A stretch of DNA of 64,000 bases from Sphingomonas sp. LaA6.9 (lineage in GTDB: Bacteria > Pseudomonadota > Alphaproteobacteria > Sphingomonadales > Sphingomonadaceae). This document shows, in pieces, positions 1 through 8,869 of the stretch (position 1 is the stretch's first letter; each line of letters opens with the position of its first letter). Both the position numbers and the translations under genes were made by a program. Location of the stretch: contig NZ_JAKVIO010000009.1 in assembly GCF_022601895.1 (NCBI RefSeq), forward strand, positions 1-64,000, in the 5' to 3' direction. Below the pieces are notes generated by a model. The model did no database searches. It was not told the DNA's origin and saw only the letters and a list, made by a program, of their open reading frames with translations.

Positions 1-425
1 CCGGCAGGAGTGGCCGCCGCGTCGTCTCGGCCTTCATCGCCACCGCCTACGCGCAGGAAACCCCCGAGGCCGCCAAGACGCAGTGGCGCAAGGTCGCCGA
101 CCAGCTTCGTCCCACCGTCCCCAAACTCGCCAGGCTCATGGATACCGCCGAGGAAGACGTACTCGCCTATATGAGCTTTCCCGCCCAGCATCGCACCAAG
201 CTGCACTCGACCAATCCTCTCGAGCGGCTCAATGGCGAAATCAAGCGACGCACCGAAGTCGTCGGCATCTTCCCCAACGAGGACGCCATCACCCGTCTCG
301 TGGGCGCTATCCTGCTCGAACAGAATGATGAATGGGCGGTCCAACGCTGCCGCTACATGACGGTGGAAAGCGTATCGCAAATAGGCGATGATCCGCTCGT
401 CTCGCTGCCCCCGATGGCAGCGTGA
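1..425 (+). CDS. IS256-family (mutator-type) transposase, C-terminal part
   Basis: This is the C-terminal end of a DDE transposase that cuts and pastes its own insertion sequence; its start lies left of the window. The frame is open from base 3 and ends with TGA at 423-425. The residues NPLERLNGEIKRR, then VVGIFPNEDAITRLVGA and LLEQNDEWAVQR, are characteristic of the IS256/mutator family, and the run reading AYAQETPEAAKTQWRKVADQ lies upstream in the same frame. Only about 140 residues are visible, so I cannot tell whether the full element is intact. It sits about 150 bp from the end of the PIN gene and may mark where an insertion sequence landed in, or at the edge of, the accessory region. 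Confidence 0.85.
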   Translation, partial: GRSGRRVVSAFIATAYAQETPEAAKTQWRKVADQLRPTVPKLARLMDTAEEDVLAYMSFPAQHRTKLHSTNPLERLNGEIKRRTEVVGIFPNEDAITRLVGAILLEQNDEWAVQRCRYMTVESVSQIGDDPLVSLPPMAA

Positions 426-573
426 TCAGCCCGGCCTGGCCGGAGATCGCCGTGACCGTCCCTGCGGACCTACACCATGGCGTGGGACACGACCGTGCAA
501 ACTCAAACCTTCGGCATCGATTCTACTGCTTCCGGTTGGCAATACAGCGAAGTGAGAGCGAGCGCGTAGCAGG
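426..573. other. IS256 right-end region and spacer
   Basis: About 150 bp lie between the transposase stop and the PIN gene stop. The bases at 481-494 (cgtgggacacgacc) resemble the terminal inverted repeat of IS256-type elements, which would put the right end of the insertion sequence near 494. The matching left repeat is outside the window, so this is tentative. I see no gene here. Confidence 0.3.
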
Positions 574-1194
574 TTAGCGCATCCAGCTTTCGCGCCTTAC
601 TTTGTAACCTGGGAGACTGGTGCAGTCTTTGGCCCGTTCAATTCCGATGAGCTGGACTACTGCGTCGCAGCGTTCCTCATCGATTCTCATTCGGCCATCT
701 CGTAGGGCTAGATAGACGGCCTCGACATACAGATCACCGCCAAGCCCTGACTGCACCGCTGGATGCACCAGAAGGTCCAGCGACCAAGCGGGAGCTTTCC
801 CATTCATCAACCCTTGGGCTTGTGCGCGACCCTTCCGCTCATCGACTACGGGCAGAAAACCCTGCGACACAGCCACTGCAATCGTGGCAGCTTCACCGTC
901 GTCGAGCGAGTTCGGAGAACGGATCATTGCCTCGAAAAGTCGAACCGCAGCATCATCCATCTGCACCACCTTCACGACGTTTTCCGAGATCAGGCGCTGG
1001 ACGAACCCGTTCTCGCCACTAGCATGACTGGTTTCATGGTTGAGTTCCGCAACCACCGTTTCAGGTAGAACAATGTCGTTAGGAATGGCCCGAAGAACCT
1101 GTTCGCCAAACGTGCAAGCGTGTAGATTAATCAGCACGCTCGTGTCGGGGACTAGTGGTGTCAGCGTATCAGAGAGGGAACTTAAACAGGTCAT
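574..1194 (-). CDS. PIN-domain nuclease, last gene of the QueC/ImmA module
   Basis: A 206-residue PIN-fold protein, predicted to be a metal-dependent RNase. Four acidic positions typical of the fold are visible: D17 in PDTSVLINL, E50 in VVAEL, D98/D99/E101 in LDDGEA, and D118 in VVDERKGR. I chose ATG at 1194, with a GAGGAG motif upstream, over a TTG at 1212. The start overlaps the end of the XRE/ImmA gene by 26 bp, so the two are translationally coupled. PIN proteins paired with XRE/ImmA-type regulators are a known toxin-antitoxin-like arrangement. Here the pair also follows a QueC-like gene. The target RNA is unknown. It could act as an effector or abortive toxin held in check by the metallopeptidase partner; that is inference. 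Confidence 0.8.
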   Translation of the reverse strand: MTCLSSLSDTLTPLVPDTSVLINLHACTFGEQVLRAIPNDIVLPETVVAELNHETSHASGENGFVQRLISENVVKVVQMDDAAVRLFEAMIRSPNSLDDGEAATIAVAVSQGFLPVVDERKGRAQAQGLMNGKAPAWSLDLLVHPAVQSGLGGDLYVEAVYLALRDGRMRIDEERCDAVVQLIGIERAKDCTSLPGYKVRRESWMR

Positions 1195-2356
1195 CCGTTT
1201 CGCTCTCCTCAAAATCCATTTGATCGAGCAGAGCGCGCAGCTCTAGCCGCTTGATTTTTAGAAGCTCGGCCAGTTGTCCTTCAGACATCAGATCACGTTT
1301 CCACGCGGTGTAGGCCATGAAGCTCATGCGATGGGACACTGGTCGGTCTGCATCATCTTTTGAGGGGTCGGGCGCGCTTGCAGCGTTGCCCAGAACTTCA
1401 CGCACTTGTGCCGGGGTAATGCCACCATGGGCTTTCAGCTTGTCCCATGCGCCCCGCTTTACAAGTCCGAGCTCTTCCAACCTCCTCACACAGGCTTCGC
1501 GTGAAATACGGAAGTGGTGCGCCTGCACGATGATTGGCCTGCGGGTAATTTCCGAGCCAGCGGTTAGCTGACGCCACGCCGCTTCAAAGCTCTTTCGCGG
1601 GGTTAGGAACGCGCGCCCAAAAGCGTGAGCATATCTCTCTTCGCGTGACTGAAACTTCTCATTTTCCTCTAGCACTTCTGGCGCCTGACGCGTGCCTACG
1701 AAATGCCCCAGCTCATGAGCTGCGGATTGAATACGCCGTTCCAGAGGGAAGTTAGCGTTCAAGAGAATGCAGGCCCCCAAAGTTTGGTCGTAGGTAAAGA
1801 GCGCGTCCACCTTCGAACCTTTCGAGAGGCGTCGCTGATAGAGTCGGATACCGAGATCCAATTGCATCAGGGAGAAAATATCGGCGATTGGGCCAGAGCC
1901 CAGACCGAGCCAGTCGCGCAACTCCTGCGCGTGCTGTTCTGCCAATTCAGTGACATCGCCAGTGTTGATGCCCTTTTCAGGCGGGTAATTTTTTGACCGC
2001 TCAATGCCGAGAATATTTTCCAGCTCGACCTCAGCTCGAACAAGGTCATTCAGCAGTTTCACTGCCTCGTCGGTATGCTCATCCTCGGTTTCTCGAAGTC
2101 TGCGGAAGCGTGGCACAAGGTCGGTATGGACTGCTTCACGGCGCAATAGGGCATTTACCGATAGCCCGTAATGATTTGCCAGCGCCTGAAGCTCCTGTAT
2201 GCGTACGCGCCTATCCCCCTTCTCAATCGAAACAAGAGTGGGGCGAGACATGTCGATCACCTTGGCCGCTTCGTCCTGACGGATCTTTGCGCTTTCGCGG
2301 GCAATGCGAAGGCGGCGACCAATCTCCTGCGCGGTCAACTCGTTTAGATCAGCCAT
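1169..2356 (-). CDS. XRE-family regulator fused to an ImmA/IrrE-type metallopeptidase
   Basis: A 395-residue two-domain protein. Residues about 10-65 form a Cro/C1-type helix-turn-helix (IGRRLRIARESAKIRQDEAA, then SRPTLVSIEKG). Residues about 150-260 form an ImmA/IrrE peptidase with the zinc motif HELGH at 214-218 and a downstream acidic ligand region (EERYAHAFGRAFLTP). In this family such proteins cleave or release a repressor or toxin on a stress signal, and often bind their own promoter. The gene overlaps the QueC-like stop by 8 bp and the PIN start by 26 bp. Repeated TGACA motifs at the module promoter (4334-4368) are candidate binding sites for this helix-turn-helix. It is the likely sensor or antitoxin of the module. 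Confidence 0.85.
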   Translation of the reverse strand: MADLNELTAQEIGRRLRIARESAKIRQDEAAKVIDMSRPTLVSIEKGDRRVRIQELQALANHYGLSVNALLRREAVHTDLVPRFRRLRETEDEHTDEAVKLLNDLVRAEVELENILGIERSKNYPPEKGINTGDVTELAEQHAQELRDWLGLGSGPIADIFSLMQLDLGIRLYQRRLSKGSKVDALFTYDQTLGACILLNANFPLERRIQSAAHELGHFVGTRQAPEVLEENEKFQSREERYAHAFGRAFLTPRKSFEAAWRQLTAGSEITRRPIIVQAHHFRISREACVRRLEELGLVKRGAWDKLKAHGGITPAQVREVLGNAASAPDPSKDDADRPVSHRMSFMAYTAWKRDLMSEGQLAELLKIKRLELRALLDQMDFEESETDDLFKFPL

Positions 2357-3731
2357 GCCGACCTCCCTTCGTCCAAAGTTTTAGAAAGCTACTTTTGCCT
2401 TGGTGCTGCTCGAATGCGATCCATTCTCTCGAATGTTGCAGGAGCACTTCCCGAAGCTTGCTCGTTACGTCATCAACTGACGCTTCAATGGCTTCAGCGA
2501 TTTGGAATGCGTGGGCCTTTAGGGCTGCATCTGGCAAACTGGCCAAATCGGCCAGCTGTTGCAGGTGCCGCGCGCCCATGTAGCCGTAGTCGTAGAGGGT
2601 GCTGGTGGCCCTGAATCCGCCTTGCCTCGGCAAGGCATCGCTAAACCGCGCTGCGTGCAAGTCGGCTATGGCATATTTATCGGACGGTTCTTCAACGCCA
2701 GCCGCGTGTAAGCTCATCCGGCGGAGCAGGCAGGCCGCGCAAACTCCGCAATGGCGTACTTCGCCTGCCACACGCACATTGAACCGTTGCTGCCAGCAAG
2801 AACGGGTATCAATGACCTGTTGGGCCACTATGCCAGGCATTGCCAGAAACGCTGCGATGGTCTGGCCTTTGGTATGCCAAAGGCGCGGTTGCTCATAAGT
2901 CAGGTCAACGCCGAGCAGAGCCTTTATGAAGCGCTCCATCTTTCTGAAGAAAGTCGGATGGTTTCGATAATCGGGATAAATGTTGAGCAACGGGAGCAGC
3001 ACCGGCCCCAATGCCCCTTGACTACTTTCAGGCACAATGATCCGGCTTACATTTGACAACTGCGACGCGATCGCAGTCACCGCCGCAAATTTGAAACCTC
3101 GTGAACGAGCGCTGTCCTCGGCATTCGGCTGCACCTTCACATCGAAAGGGAGGCGGTCGAATGGCCGCTCATTTTTGCGCAGGCGTTGTTTGAATTTCGA
3201 CACACGCACACTCACGGCAGTGTCGTTCTCGTTGTAGAGGCCCGAGACACTCAGCGAGTCCAAGCCTTCGCTGTAAGCAATCGCGAACGCCTTCTTTTGG
3301 TTCGGGAATAGCGGGCCTTGTCGGGGCTTACTTGTTGCCGCGCCCTCATGACGCACGAAGCTGAAACGCCACCGGTCGCCAGTCAGGTGGCGCAGGGTAT
3401 CGCAAAGACCTTGTTGAACAGCGGCATCTTGCCAAGTCGTGAGCTCAATCACAGGGATAGTCACATGAAAGTGCCGCGCCCAATGTACACTGCCGCGCGC
3501 CCACCGACGGTCAGCAAGTTCGACAGCCGCACAGACAATCAGCAGGTCGTTGTGGATATTGCTCCAACCTTCATGGCAGTAGCTATCAAAGACGTCTTTA
3601 TCGCATTTAATCTCAGAGCCGATAGTCGCGTAAACGCGTCCTTTCGGCCCTCGGCGCGGAGCTGCTTGCCCCGCTTCAAGGATGATTAAATCTCGCTCAA
3701 AAACTTTTGAAGATTCATTCATTGCAATCAC
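2349..3731 (-). CDS. QueC-like (7-cyano-7-deazaguanine synthase-related) PP-loop protein
   Basis: A 460-residue protein with an N-terminal part of about 145 residues that I do not recognise, followed by a QueC-like adenylating domain. The PP-loop signature is present in a variant form, SEGLDS at 154-159, where QueC has SGGxDS. A zinc site fits C312, C328, C331 and C334 (HCGVCAACLLRR). It is far longer than housekeeping QueC (about 230 residues), and no queuosine genes lie nearby. QueC-like proteins occur in defence systems such as Qat and type IV CBASS, where they are proposed to modify a partner protein. The GTG start at 3731 overlaps the upstream stop by 4 bp; an ATG at 3722 is an alternative. 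The 189-residue protein encoded just upstream is a possible partner or substrate, by inference. Confidence 0.75.
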   Translation of the reverse strand: MIAMNESSKVFERDLIILEAGQAAPRRGPKGRVYATIGSEIKCDKDVFDSYCHEGWSNIHNDLLIVCAAVELADRRWARGSVHWARHFHVTIPVIELTTWQDAAVQQGLCDTLRHLTGDRWRFSFVRHEGAATSKPRQGPLFPNQKKAFAIAYSEGLDSLSVSGLYNENDTAVSVRVSKFKQRLRKNERPFDRLPFDVKVQPNAEDSARSRGFKFAAVTAIASQLSNVSRIIVPESSQGALGPVLLPLLNIYPDYRNHPTFFRKMERFIKALLGVDLTYEQPRLWHTKGQTIAAFLAMPGIVAQQVIDTRSCWQQRFNVRVAGEVRHCGVCAACLLRRMSLHAAGVEEPSDKYAIADLHAARFSDALPRQGGFRATSTLYDYGYMGARHLQQLADLASLPDAALKAHAFQIAEAIEASVDDVTSKLREVLLQHSREWIAFEQHQGKSSFLKLWTKGGRHG

Positions 3732-4297
3732 AGTATTGGGACATCGAGGTCAGTTTTCTTCTTTACGTCATGCTTGAACGCATTCTTGTCGCAGTTCTTA
3801 ACAGCATATTGAATGCGCGCACGGTCAAGACTCTTCATTATTTTGGTCGAGCCTTCGATGAGTCGGTCGAGCTGGTCTTTGTGCATTGGGCCTTCCCGAT
3901 GCGCCTCATAGCCAGCTTCTTGAATACGGGTGAGCGTCTTACCGATATTGGTCTCGACACACGCGTCCAACGCCCTGTTAATTGCATCCCGAGAGTTCTC
4001 GCCGTCGTGCAGCCTAATGGCCACTTCACGCAGGAGGTCATCTGAAAATTCCGATTTGTCGTACTTTGCGAAGATGCCGTGGATCGACCCTTCAGGGTCG
4101 AGATCGAGCTGCCCATCATCACCGTAGCTGTTCAACGCGCGGATCAGGTCCTCATTCCCTGATAGGATGCCATTTACCACAGCGTGGCTGCCAAGGGCAC
4201 AACGGGTGTCGTGATCTTCCGCTTCATTCTGAACAGCTTCCGCGAACCGCCTCGAGCGGCTGTCTAGCTTTAGATTTTTGAATGGGCCGTCAGACAT
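3728..4297 (-). CDS. Conserved 189-residue protein of unknown function, first gene of the QueC/ImmA/PIN module
   Basis: I do not recognise a named domain. The protein is soluble, highly charged and mostly helical, with a conserved-looking N-terminus (MSDGPFKNLKLDSR) and a basic C-terminus (KNAFKHDVKKKTDLD). The ATG at 4297 is preceded by GGAGG at 4303-4307 and by a near-consensus promoter. It is the promoter-proximal gene, and its stop overlaps the GTG of the QueC-like gene. That tight coupling suggests the two proteins act together. It could be the substrate of the QueC-like enzyme or a structural partner. Nothing in the sequence settles which. Confidence 0.7.
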   Translation of the reverse strand: MSDGPFKNLKLDSRSRRFAEAVQNEAEDHDTRCALGSHAVVNGILSGNEDLIRALNSYGDDGQLDLDPEGSIHGIFAKYDKSEFSDDLLREVAIRLHDGENSRDAINRALDACVETNIGKTLTRIQEAGYEAHREGPMHKDQLDRLIEGSTKIMKSLDRARIQYAVKNCDKNAFKHDVKKKTDLDVPIL

Positions 4298-4316
4298 TTC
4301 GCCCTCCTACGTAACG

Positions 4317-4345
4317 AATATAGGAGAATAAGCTGACATTGTCAA
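4317..4345 (-). promoter_or_regulatory. Promoter of the four-gene QueC/ImmA/PIN module
   Basis: Reading leftward, TTGACA (4340-4345) and TATATT (4317-4322) are separated by exactly 17 bp, a near-perfect sigma-70 promoter. The start codon follows at 4297 after GGAGG. The -35 box lies inside an 11-bp palindrome, TGACATTGTCA (4334-4344 on the plus strand), so a protein bound there would block RNA polymerase. Confidence 0.75.
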
Positions 4346-4371
4346 TCTATGACATCAAAAAGCTGACATTG
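4330..4371. promoter_or_regulatory. TGACA operator cluster
   Basis: The 12-base word aagctgacattg occurs twice, at 4330-4341 and 4360-4371, and a third TGACAT starts at 4350. The TGACA starts (4334, 4350, 4364) are 16 and 14 bp apart. The first is part of a perfect palindrome over the -35 box. This looks like the operator for the XRE-domain protein encoded third in the operon. The rest of the 230-bp gap up to the Res stop shows no gene. Confidence 0.55.
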
Positions 4372-4527
4372 CGCGACTGCGCGGAGTCTATCCGGAAGAT
4401 TTTCCATAGCAATTTATGCTGCGCCTTTCGTCGCGCGAGCGAGAGGGAGCGGCCTGAAAAGGGCGCCATTAGATCTCATTTTGGAAAGTTTGTGGGACAG
4501 GAAACCTACGTTGGGGATCAAAGGCCC

Positions 4528-7215
4528 TTATCGCGGTACTTGGCCGAACTGCTTGATGAGGAAATCGACCGTGATGTTCTCGGCGATGGCGTCGTGCGGG
4601 ATCAGCACATAGCGCCAAGGTTTGCCGCCATATGATTGGGCATGTTCGCTCGCCCAGCCACACCACTGCACAGCAACGTCCCGCTTCGCCAACACGTCCT
4701 TATCGGTCATCTGGGTTGCCATCTTGGGTTCCAGCATGACGATGCAATCGTCCATCTCTGCCACAAAGTCCGGCTGATATTCCAAGTGGTCATTGCCGCT
4801 GCGATAGAACATTTGGAACTGCCCTTTGGCGGGACGAAGCCATTTCAAAGCTTCTCGTTCAAGGATGACCGCCAGCTTGCGCTCAGAATCCGAATGGAAC
4901 TTGGTGACGGAGGATAGGCATTTGGCAAAGCCACCGAAGAGGTAGCGTGCCATGTTGGACTTATCGGCGGGCGCAACCCGATAATCCAGAGGCGGCTCAT
5001 TCACAGCGGTGAATGCGCTCTCCTTCAAGTCGGTGAAGCCTTGCCTGACCTCGTGGTGATATTCCACGGTGTCATCCAACCAAAAATGATCCTGCATCTG
5101 CGCATGAACGGCGCGGGCAATTTCCCGCTGATGCAGGGTAAGAACTTGACCCGCCTCCTCCTCCGAAAGGTAGGTGCGTAAATGCGCAACGACTTGGCCT
5201 GCCAGGTCGTAAAGCAGGTCGGCGTGCTCATCATAGGCGATGTCGGGAAAGTCGATTAGGCCACTGACAACGTAATCCTCAAGCCGCTCTTCGAGCAGGT
5301 TGCCTTGCGAGAGGCCAATTATATCGACCTGATCGGTGCGAAGGTGTTTTGCCCAAAGCTCATCGCTCGGCGCAGGATAGCGCATACCTGTAAGGTCGAG
5401 CGTGAAGGGCTTAAACCCAGCCTTTACCTGCCCCTTCGGCATGACGACGATGCGCGGAATATCGATCGTGCGATCCGCCATGAGTTTAGCGGTCGCCGCG
5501 ACAACAGCGGCCATGTCTGGTGCGGGCTTGGCAACGCCCTCCAATTCCAACTGCGCGGGTTGATACTGGCTGCGAACCTCCTTCACGATCTGCGCCTGCA
5601 CCTCAGGGCGAGCAAGATAAGTTGCGCTCGGCACCTTATCTGGCTCACGCGCGAGCTTGCGGAAGGCCTCGTAAGCGAGCTGCGCCACCTTCGCCTCTTG
5701 CGGATCGGTGAACACGGGCGCGGGTGCGGCGGGCGTCGCTGCGCTCGTTGTCGGCGACGGAGATTGCAAGCCAAGGCCCGACAAGATGGTTGGCGTGGCC
5801 ACCACGGTCACCGTCTTGCGGGTCAAGTCGGCCTCTTCGAGAACGAGTTGCTTCAAGCGGATCGGCGAGTTGGGATTGTTGGCTTCGTCCACAATCTCCT
5901 GAAAGCGGTCGTGTGCCACGATATTCAGGCGATCAACCGCGATGACGCCGGTGCGTTTGCCGTATGGCAAGCGCAGGCCGCGTCCGATGCTCTGCTCGAT
6001 CAGCGTGCGTGCATTGGCGGCACGCAGCGGAACGATGGTATATAGGTTGGTAACGTCCCAACCTTCCTTGAGCATGTTGACGTGAATGACAATCTCAACG
6101 GGATTGTCGTTATGCTCGACCGTCAACAGCTTCTCGACGGTTTCCTCTTCCCTGACGCTGGAATCGACTTGAATCACCTTGTCGGCATAGCGGCCTTGGA
6201 AAAAGGCATCCGACTGGATGAGGGTCGTCAATTCGGCGGCATGCGTAGTGTCGCGCGCGATCACCAGAACGAACGGTTTGACGATGCGTTCACCGTTCTC
6301 GCGCGCGTAGGTTTCAAGCTCAACCTTCACGCTCTCATGCAGGCGGATGCCGTCTTCCAGCTTCATGAGCTGGATGGCTTCGGGCGATTTGCCAGCAGGG
6401 TTGAAGTCCTTACGGGTGACAACCGCCGGTTCCTTGACGAAGTTGTCCTCCATTGCCCGCGCAAGCGGATAATCGAAAATTACGTTGCGGAAGGCGACGG
6501 GGCCGCGTGGGCTTTCCACGAACGGGGTCGCGGTCAGTTCCAAGCCGAGGATTGGTTTCAGCTCGTTGATCGCCCGCATACCAGCGGTTGCGCGGTAGCG
6601 GTGGGATTCGTCCATCAACAGCACCAGGTCGGGCAAGCTGGCGAGATAGTCGAAATAGCTTTCCCCGATTTCCTCGCGGAAGGAGCGGATGCGCGGGCTG
6701 CGCCCGCCGCGCACTTCCGATGAAATCTTGGCGATGTTGAAAATGTTGATGGTGGTCGGGAAAAGCTGACCGCCTGATGCGATTTGGCGCTCATAGGTTT
6801 CACCGGTCGTCAGGACGGGCGGCGAAATCGCAAATTCCGAGATGCCCTTGAACACGTATTTGGGCGAGTTCGGCGTGAAGTCGCCGATGAGCTTGTTATA
6901 GATGGTGAGGTTCGGCGCGAGCACGAAGAAGTTGTTGATGCCGTGCGCGATCTTCAAATAGGCGATGAATGCGCCCATGAGGCGGGTCTTGCCGACGCCT
7001 GTTGCCAGCGCGAAGCAGAGCGAAACGAAGTCCCGCTCGAAATCAGTCACGCCGGGATATTCGCTGCGTATGATGTCTAGCGCCGCTGCGAGATCCGTCC
7101 CCTTTGACGGGGGCGCAATCTCGGACACGCGGTCGAGGATTTCGAGGCTGGTGCGCTGCGGAGCGCGAAGGCTCAAGCGACCGGCGATGGCATTCACATG
7201 ACGGAGATTGCTCAT
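4528..7215 (-). CDS. res: Type III restriction enzyme, Res subunit (helicase-nuclease)
   Basis: An 895-residue superfamily 2 helicase with a C-terminal nuclease, the DNA-cutting subunit of a type III restriction-modification enzyme. The Walker A motif is ATGVGKT at 71-77, the DExx box reads MDESHRYRA near residue 203, and motif VI reads GRGLRLPYG. Near the C-terminus, EYQPDFVAE followed by MLEPKM matches a PD-(D/E)xK active site. Its ATG overlaps the Mod stop by 4 bp (ATGA). It is the last gene of a five-gene operon led by an SNF2-type helicase. Type III enzymes translocate or slide along DNA and cut near unmodified asymmetric sites; the target site cannot be read from sequence. Confidence 0.9.
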   Translation of the reverse strand: MSNLRHVNAIAGRLSLRAPQRTSLEILDRVSEIAPPSKGTDLAAALDIIRSEYPGVTDFERDFVSLCFALATGVGKTRLMGAFIAYLKIAHGINNFFVLAPNLTIYNKLIGDFTPNSPKYVFKGISEFAISPPVLTTGETYERQIASGGQLFPTTINIFNIAKISSEVRGGRSPRIRSFREEIGESYFDYLASLPDLVLLMDESHRYRATAGMRAINELKPILGLELTATPFVESPRGPVAFRNVIFDYPLARAMEDNFVKEPAVVTRKDFNPAGKSPEAIQLMKLEDGIRLHESVKVELETYARENGERIVKPFVLVIARDTTHAAELTTLIQSDAFFQGRYADKVIQVDSSVREEETVEKLLTVEHNDNPVEIVIHVNMLKEGWDVTNLYTIVPLRAANARTLIEQSIGRGLRLPYGKRTGVIAVDRLNIVAHDRFQEIVDEANNPNSPIRLKQLVLEEADLTRKTVTVVATPTILSGLGLQSPSPTTSAATPAAPAPVFTDPQEAKVAQLAYEAFRKLAREPDKVPSATYLARPEVQAQIVKEVRSQYQPAQLELEGVAKPAPDMAAVVAATAKLMADRTIDIPRIVVMPKGQVKAGFKPFTLDLTGMRYPAPSDELWAKHLRTDQVDIIGLSQGNLLEERLEDYVVSGLIDFPDIAYDEHADLLYDLAGQVVAHLRTYLSEEEAGQVLTLHQREIARAVHAQMQDHFWLDDTVEYHHEVRQGFTDLKESAFTAVNEPPLDYRVAPADKSNMARYLFGGFAKCLSSVTKFHSDSERKLAVILEREALKWLRPAKGQFQMFYRSGNDHLEYQPDFVAEMDDCIVMLEPKMATQMTDKDVLAKRDVAVQWCGWASEHAQSYGGKPWRYVLIPHDAIAENITVDFLIKQFGQVPR

Positions 7216-8861
7216 GCGGCATCTCCTTCATCGAACAAGCCACCTTGTGCAGCAACTGGCGGCGGCTCCGGCGCTTCGGCCATCGGCAGATTGGCGACAT
7301 TGAGGCTGTAGTCGTCATGCCCCCACTCGCACCGCGAACGGATATGGTTGGGTATCTTCTTGACGGTCAGGTTTGGCCAGTGATCGGGGTTGCCACGAAA
7401 CGCGGCGCACAGGATTAATAGCGAACGACCTTCGCCCACGTCCTCGGACAGCGCCGCAAGCTCTTCTAGGCCGAGGCTTTGGGTCGTGACAAAGAGGAAG
7501 TCGCTTTCCGATGAATGCCCCTGTTGCCAGTAGACATCGGGATTGGGCGCGTAGGTGAAACCTTCCAGCTTGCACAAAGCCTGTGCCAGCATCTCGGGGT
7601 TATACTCCTTCGAGATAACCTCGCGCCCCCACTTGTCTTTTTCGAGGAGCGATGGCGCAAGTTCGTAATAACGAAAACCGCCGCCGCCTCTCCATTCAAC
7701 GGCCTTGCTAATTCCCCCTTGATCAGTGCCATCGGCCACTTTGCGCAGGCGCGGAGCGATATGCGTAGAGCAATGGTCGCCAAGTTCGACCATGATCCAG
7801 CGCATACCCAGCTTTTGGGCGACGGCCCCCGTAGTTCCTGAGCCTGCGAACGAATCTAGCACAATATCGCCCGGACGCGCTGCCAGCGTTAGTATGCGAT
7901 GCAGCAAGCGCTCAGGCTTTGGGGTGTCAAAGACATTGTCGGCACCAAAGAGAGCGATGCTCTCTTTTTTTGCTTCATCAGTGTGGCCTACCTCAGTGTG
8001 CGGCCACCAATTGTGGGGCGTCATTCCGTCGCGAACTTCGGACAAGAATAACTTCAAAGCCGGAACGCTGTTTTCTCCTTTAAGCCCCCACCATAAACGC
8101 TTTTCGTCAACATGGGTCTGATGGGTGTTTCGGTCATATTTCCACGCTTTGACGCGGTTCCGCACTATCTCACCAGTAATGGGATTTTGAATGTCATAAA
8201 CCAGATTCCGCCGCTGCTCGACCGTGGCTTGATTTAGGTAATCGACCGCCTTCCAAGGGCCACGCGGGTCATTATCGGGGTTGGAATAGCGGTTTGCTGC
8301 CTCATCCGAGCGGGGCAGCAGGTTGTTCGCAAACTTCTCGCTTTTTCGATATACCAAAATAATGTCGCATATCGATGCGATTCCCTTGAAATTATTGCTT
8401 ACACTGTATTTCTTTTGCCAAGTGATTTGGCGAACAAAATTTGCCCTGCCAAATATCTCATCACACAAGATCTTGAGATAATGCCCTTCGTTCTCATCGA
8501 TTGTGATCCAAAGTGAGCCATCTTCAGACATCAGTTTACGAATGATTTCTAGGCGGTCCCGTATCAGTCCTAGCCAAATACTGTGCTCAAGGCCGTCATC
8601 GTAGTGCGTGAACGCGCTGCCAGTGTTGTAGGGTGGGTCGATGAAAACGCATTTCACCTTGCCCGCGTAGTCCGCCTCCAGCGCTTTGAGCGCGAGCAGA
8701 TTGTCGCCGTGGATCAGCACATTGTCAAAAATATCCGCGTCCGAGAAACGCGCGGCAGCATGATAGCTCTTGTCCGTGTCCTCGATCAGGATGCGCGGCT
8801 CTAAACGAGGCCGGTTCTCTTTACCCACCCAAGTCAGTTCAAGTTTTTGCTTCTTCGACAT
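7212..8861 (-). CDS. mod: Type III DNA adenine methyltransferase (Mod)
   Basis: A 549-residue beta-class N6-adenine methyltransferase. The catalytic DPPYNTG begins at residue 75 and the AdoMet-binding FAGSGTTGA at 338, the DPPY-before-FxGxG order of the beta class. The region between them (about 140-320) is the likely target-recognition part. It sits 8 bp downstream of the Rad50-like gene and overlaps Res by 4 bp, so host DNA protection and cleavage are co-expressed. The C-terminal tail (EAPEPPPVAAQGGLFDEGD) is proline- and acid-rich and probably disordered. Confidence 0.92.
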   Translation of the reverse strand: MSKKQKLELTWVGKENRPRLEPRILIEDTDKSYHAAARFSDADIFDNVLIHGDNLLALKALEADYAGKVKCVFIDPPYNTGSAFTHYDDGLEHSIWLGLIRDRLEIIRKLMSEDGSLWITIDENEGHYLKILCDEIFGRANFVRQITWQKKYSVSNNFKGIASICDIILVYRKSEKFANNLLPRSDEAANRYSNPDNDPRGPWKAVDYLNQATVEQRRNLVYDIQNPITGEIVRNRVKAWKYDRNTHQTHVDEKRLWWGLKGENSVPALKLFLSEVRDGMTPHNWWPHTEVGHTDEAKKESIALFGADNVFDTPKPERLLHRILTLAARPGDIVLDSFAGSGTTGAVAQKLGMRWIMVELGDHCSTHIAPRLRKVADGTDQGGISKAVEWRGGGGFRYYELAPSLLEKDKWGREVISKEYNPEMLAQALCKLEGFTYAPNPDVYWQQGHSSESDFLFVTTQSLGLEELAALSEDVGEGRSLLILCAAFRGNPDHWPNLTVKKIPNHIRSRCEWGHDDYSLNVANLPMAEAPEPPPVAAQGGLFDEGDAA

Positions 8862-8869
8862 TCGATACC

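Noticed and set aside
2349-3731. Housekeeping queC for queuosine synthesis
   Set aside because: Twice the usual length, variant PP-loop, no queD/queE/queF nearby, and embedded in an accessory operon.
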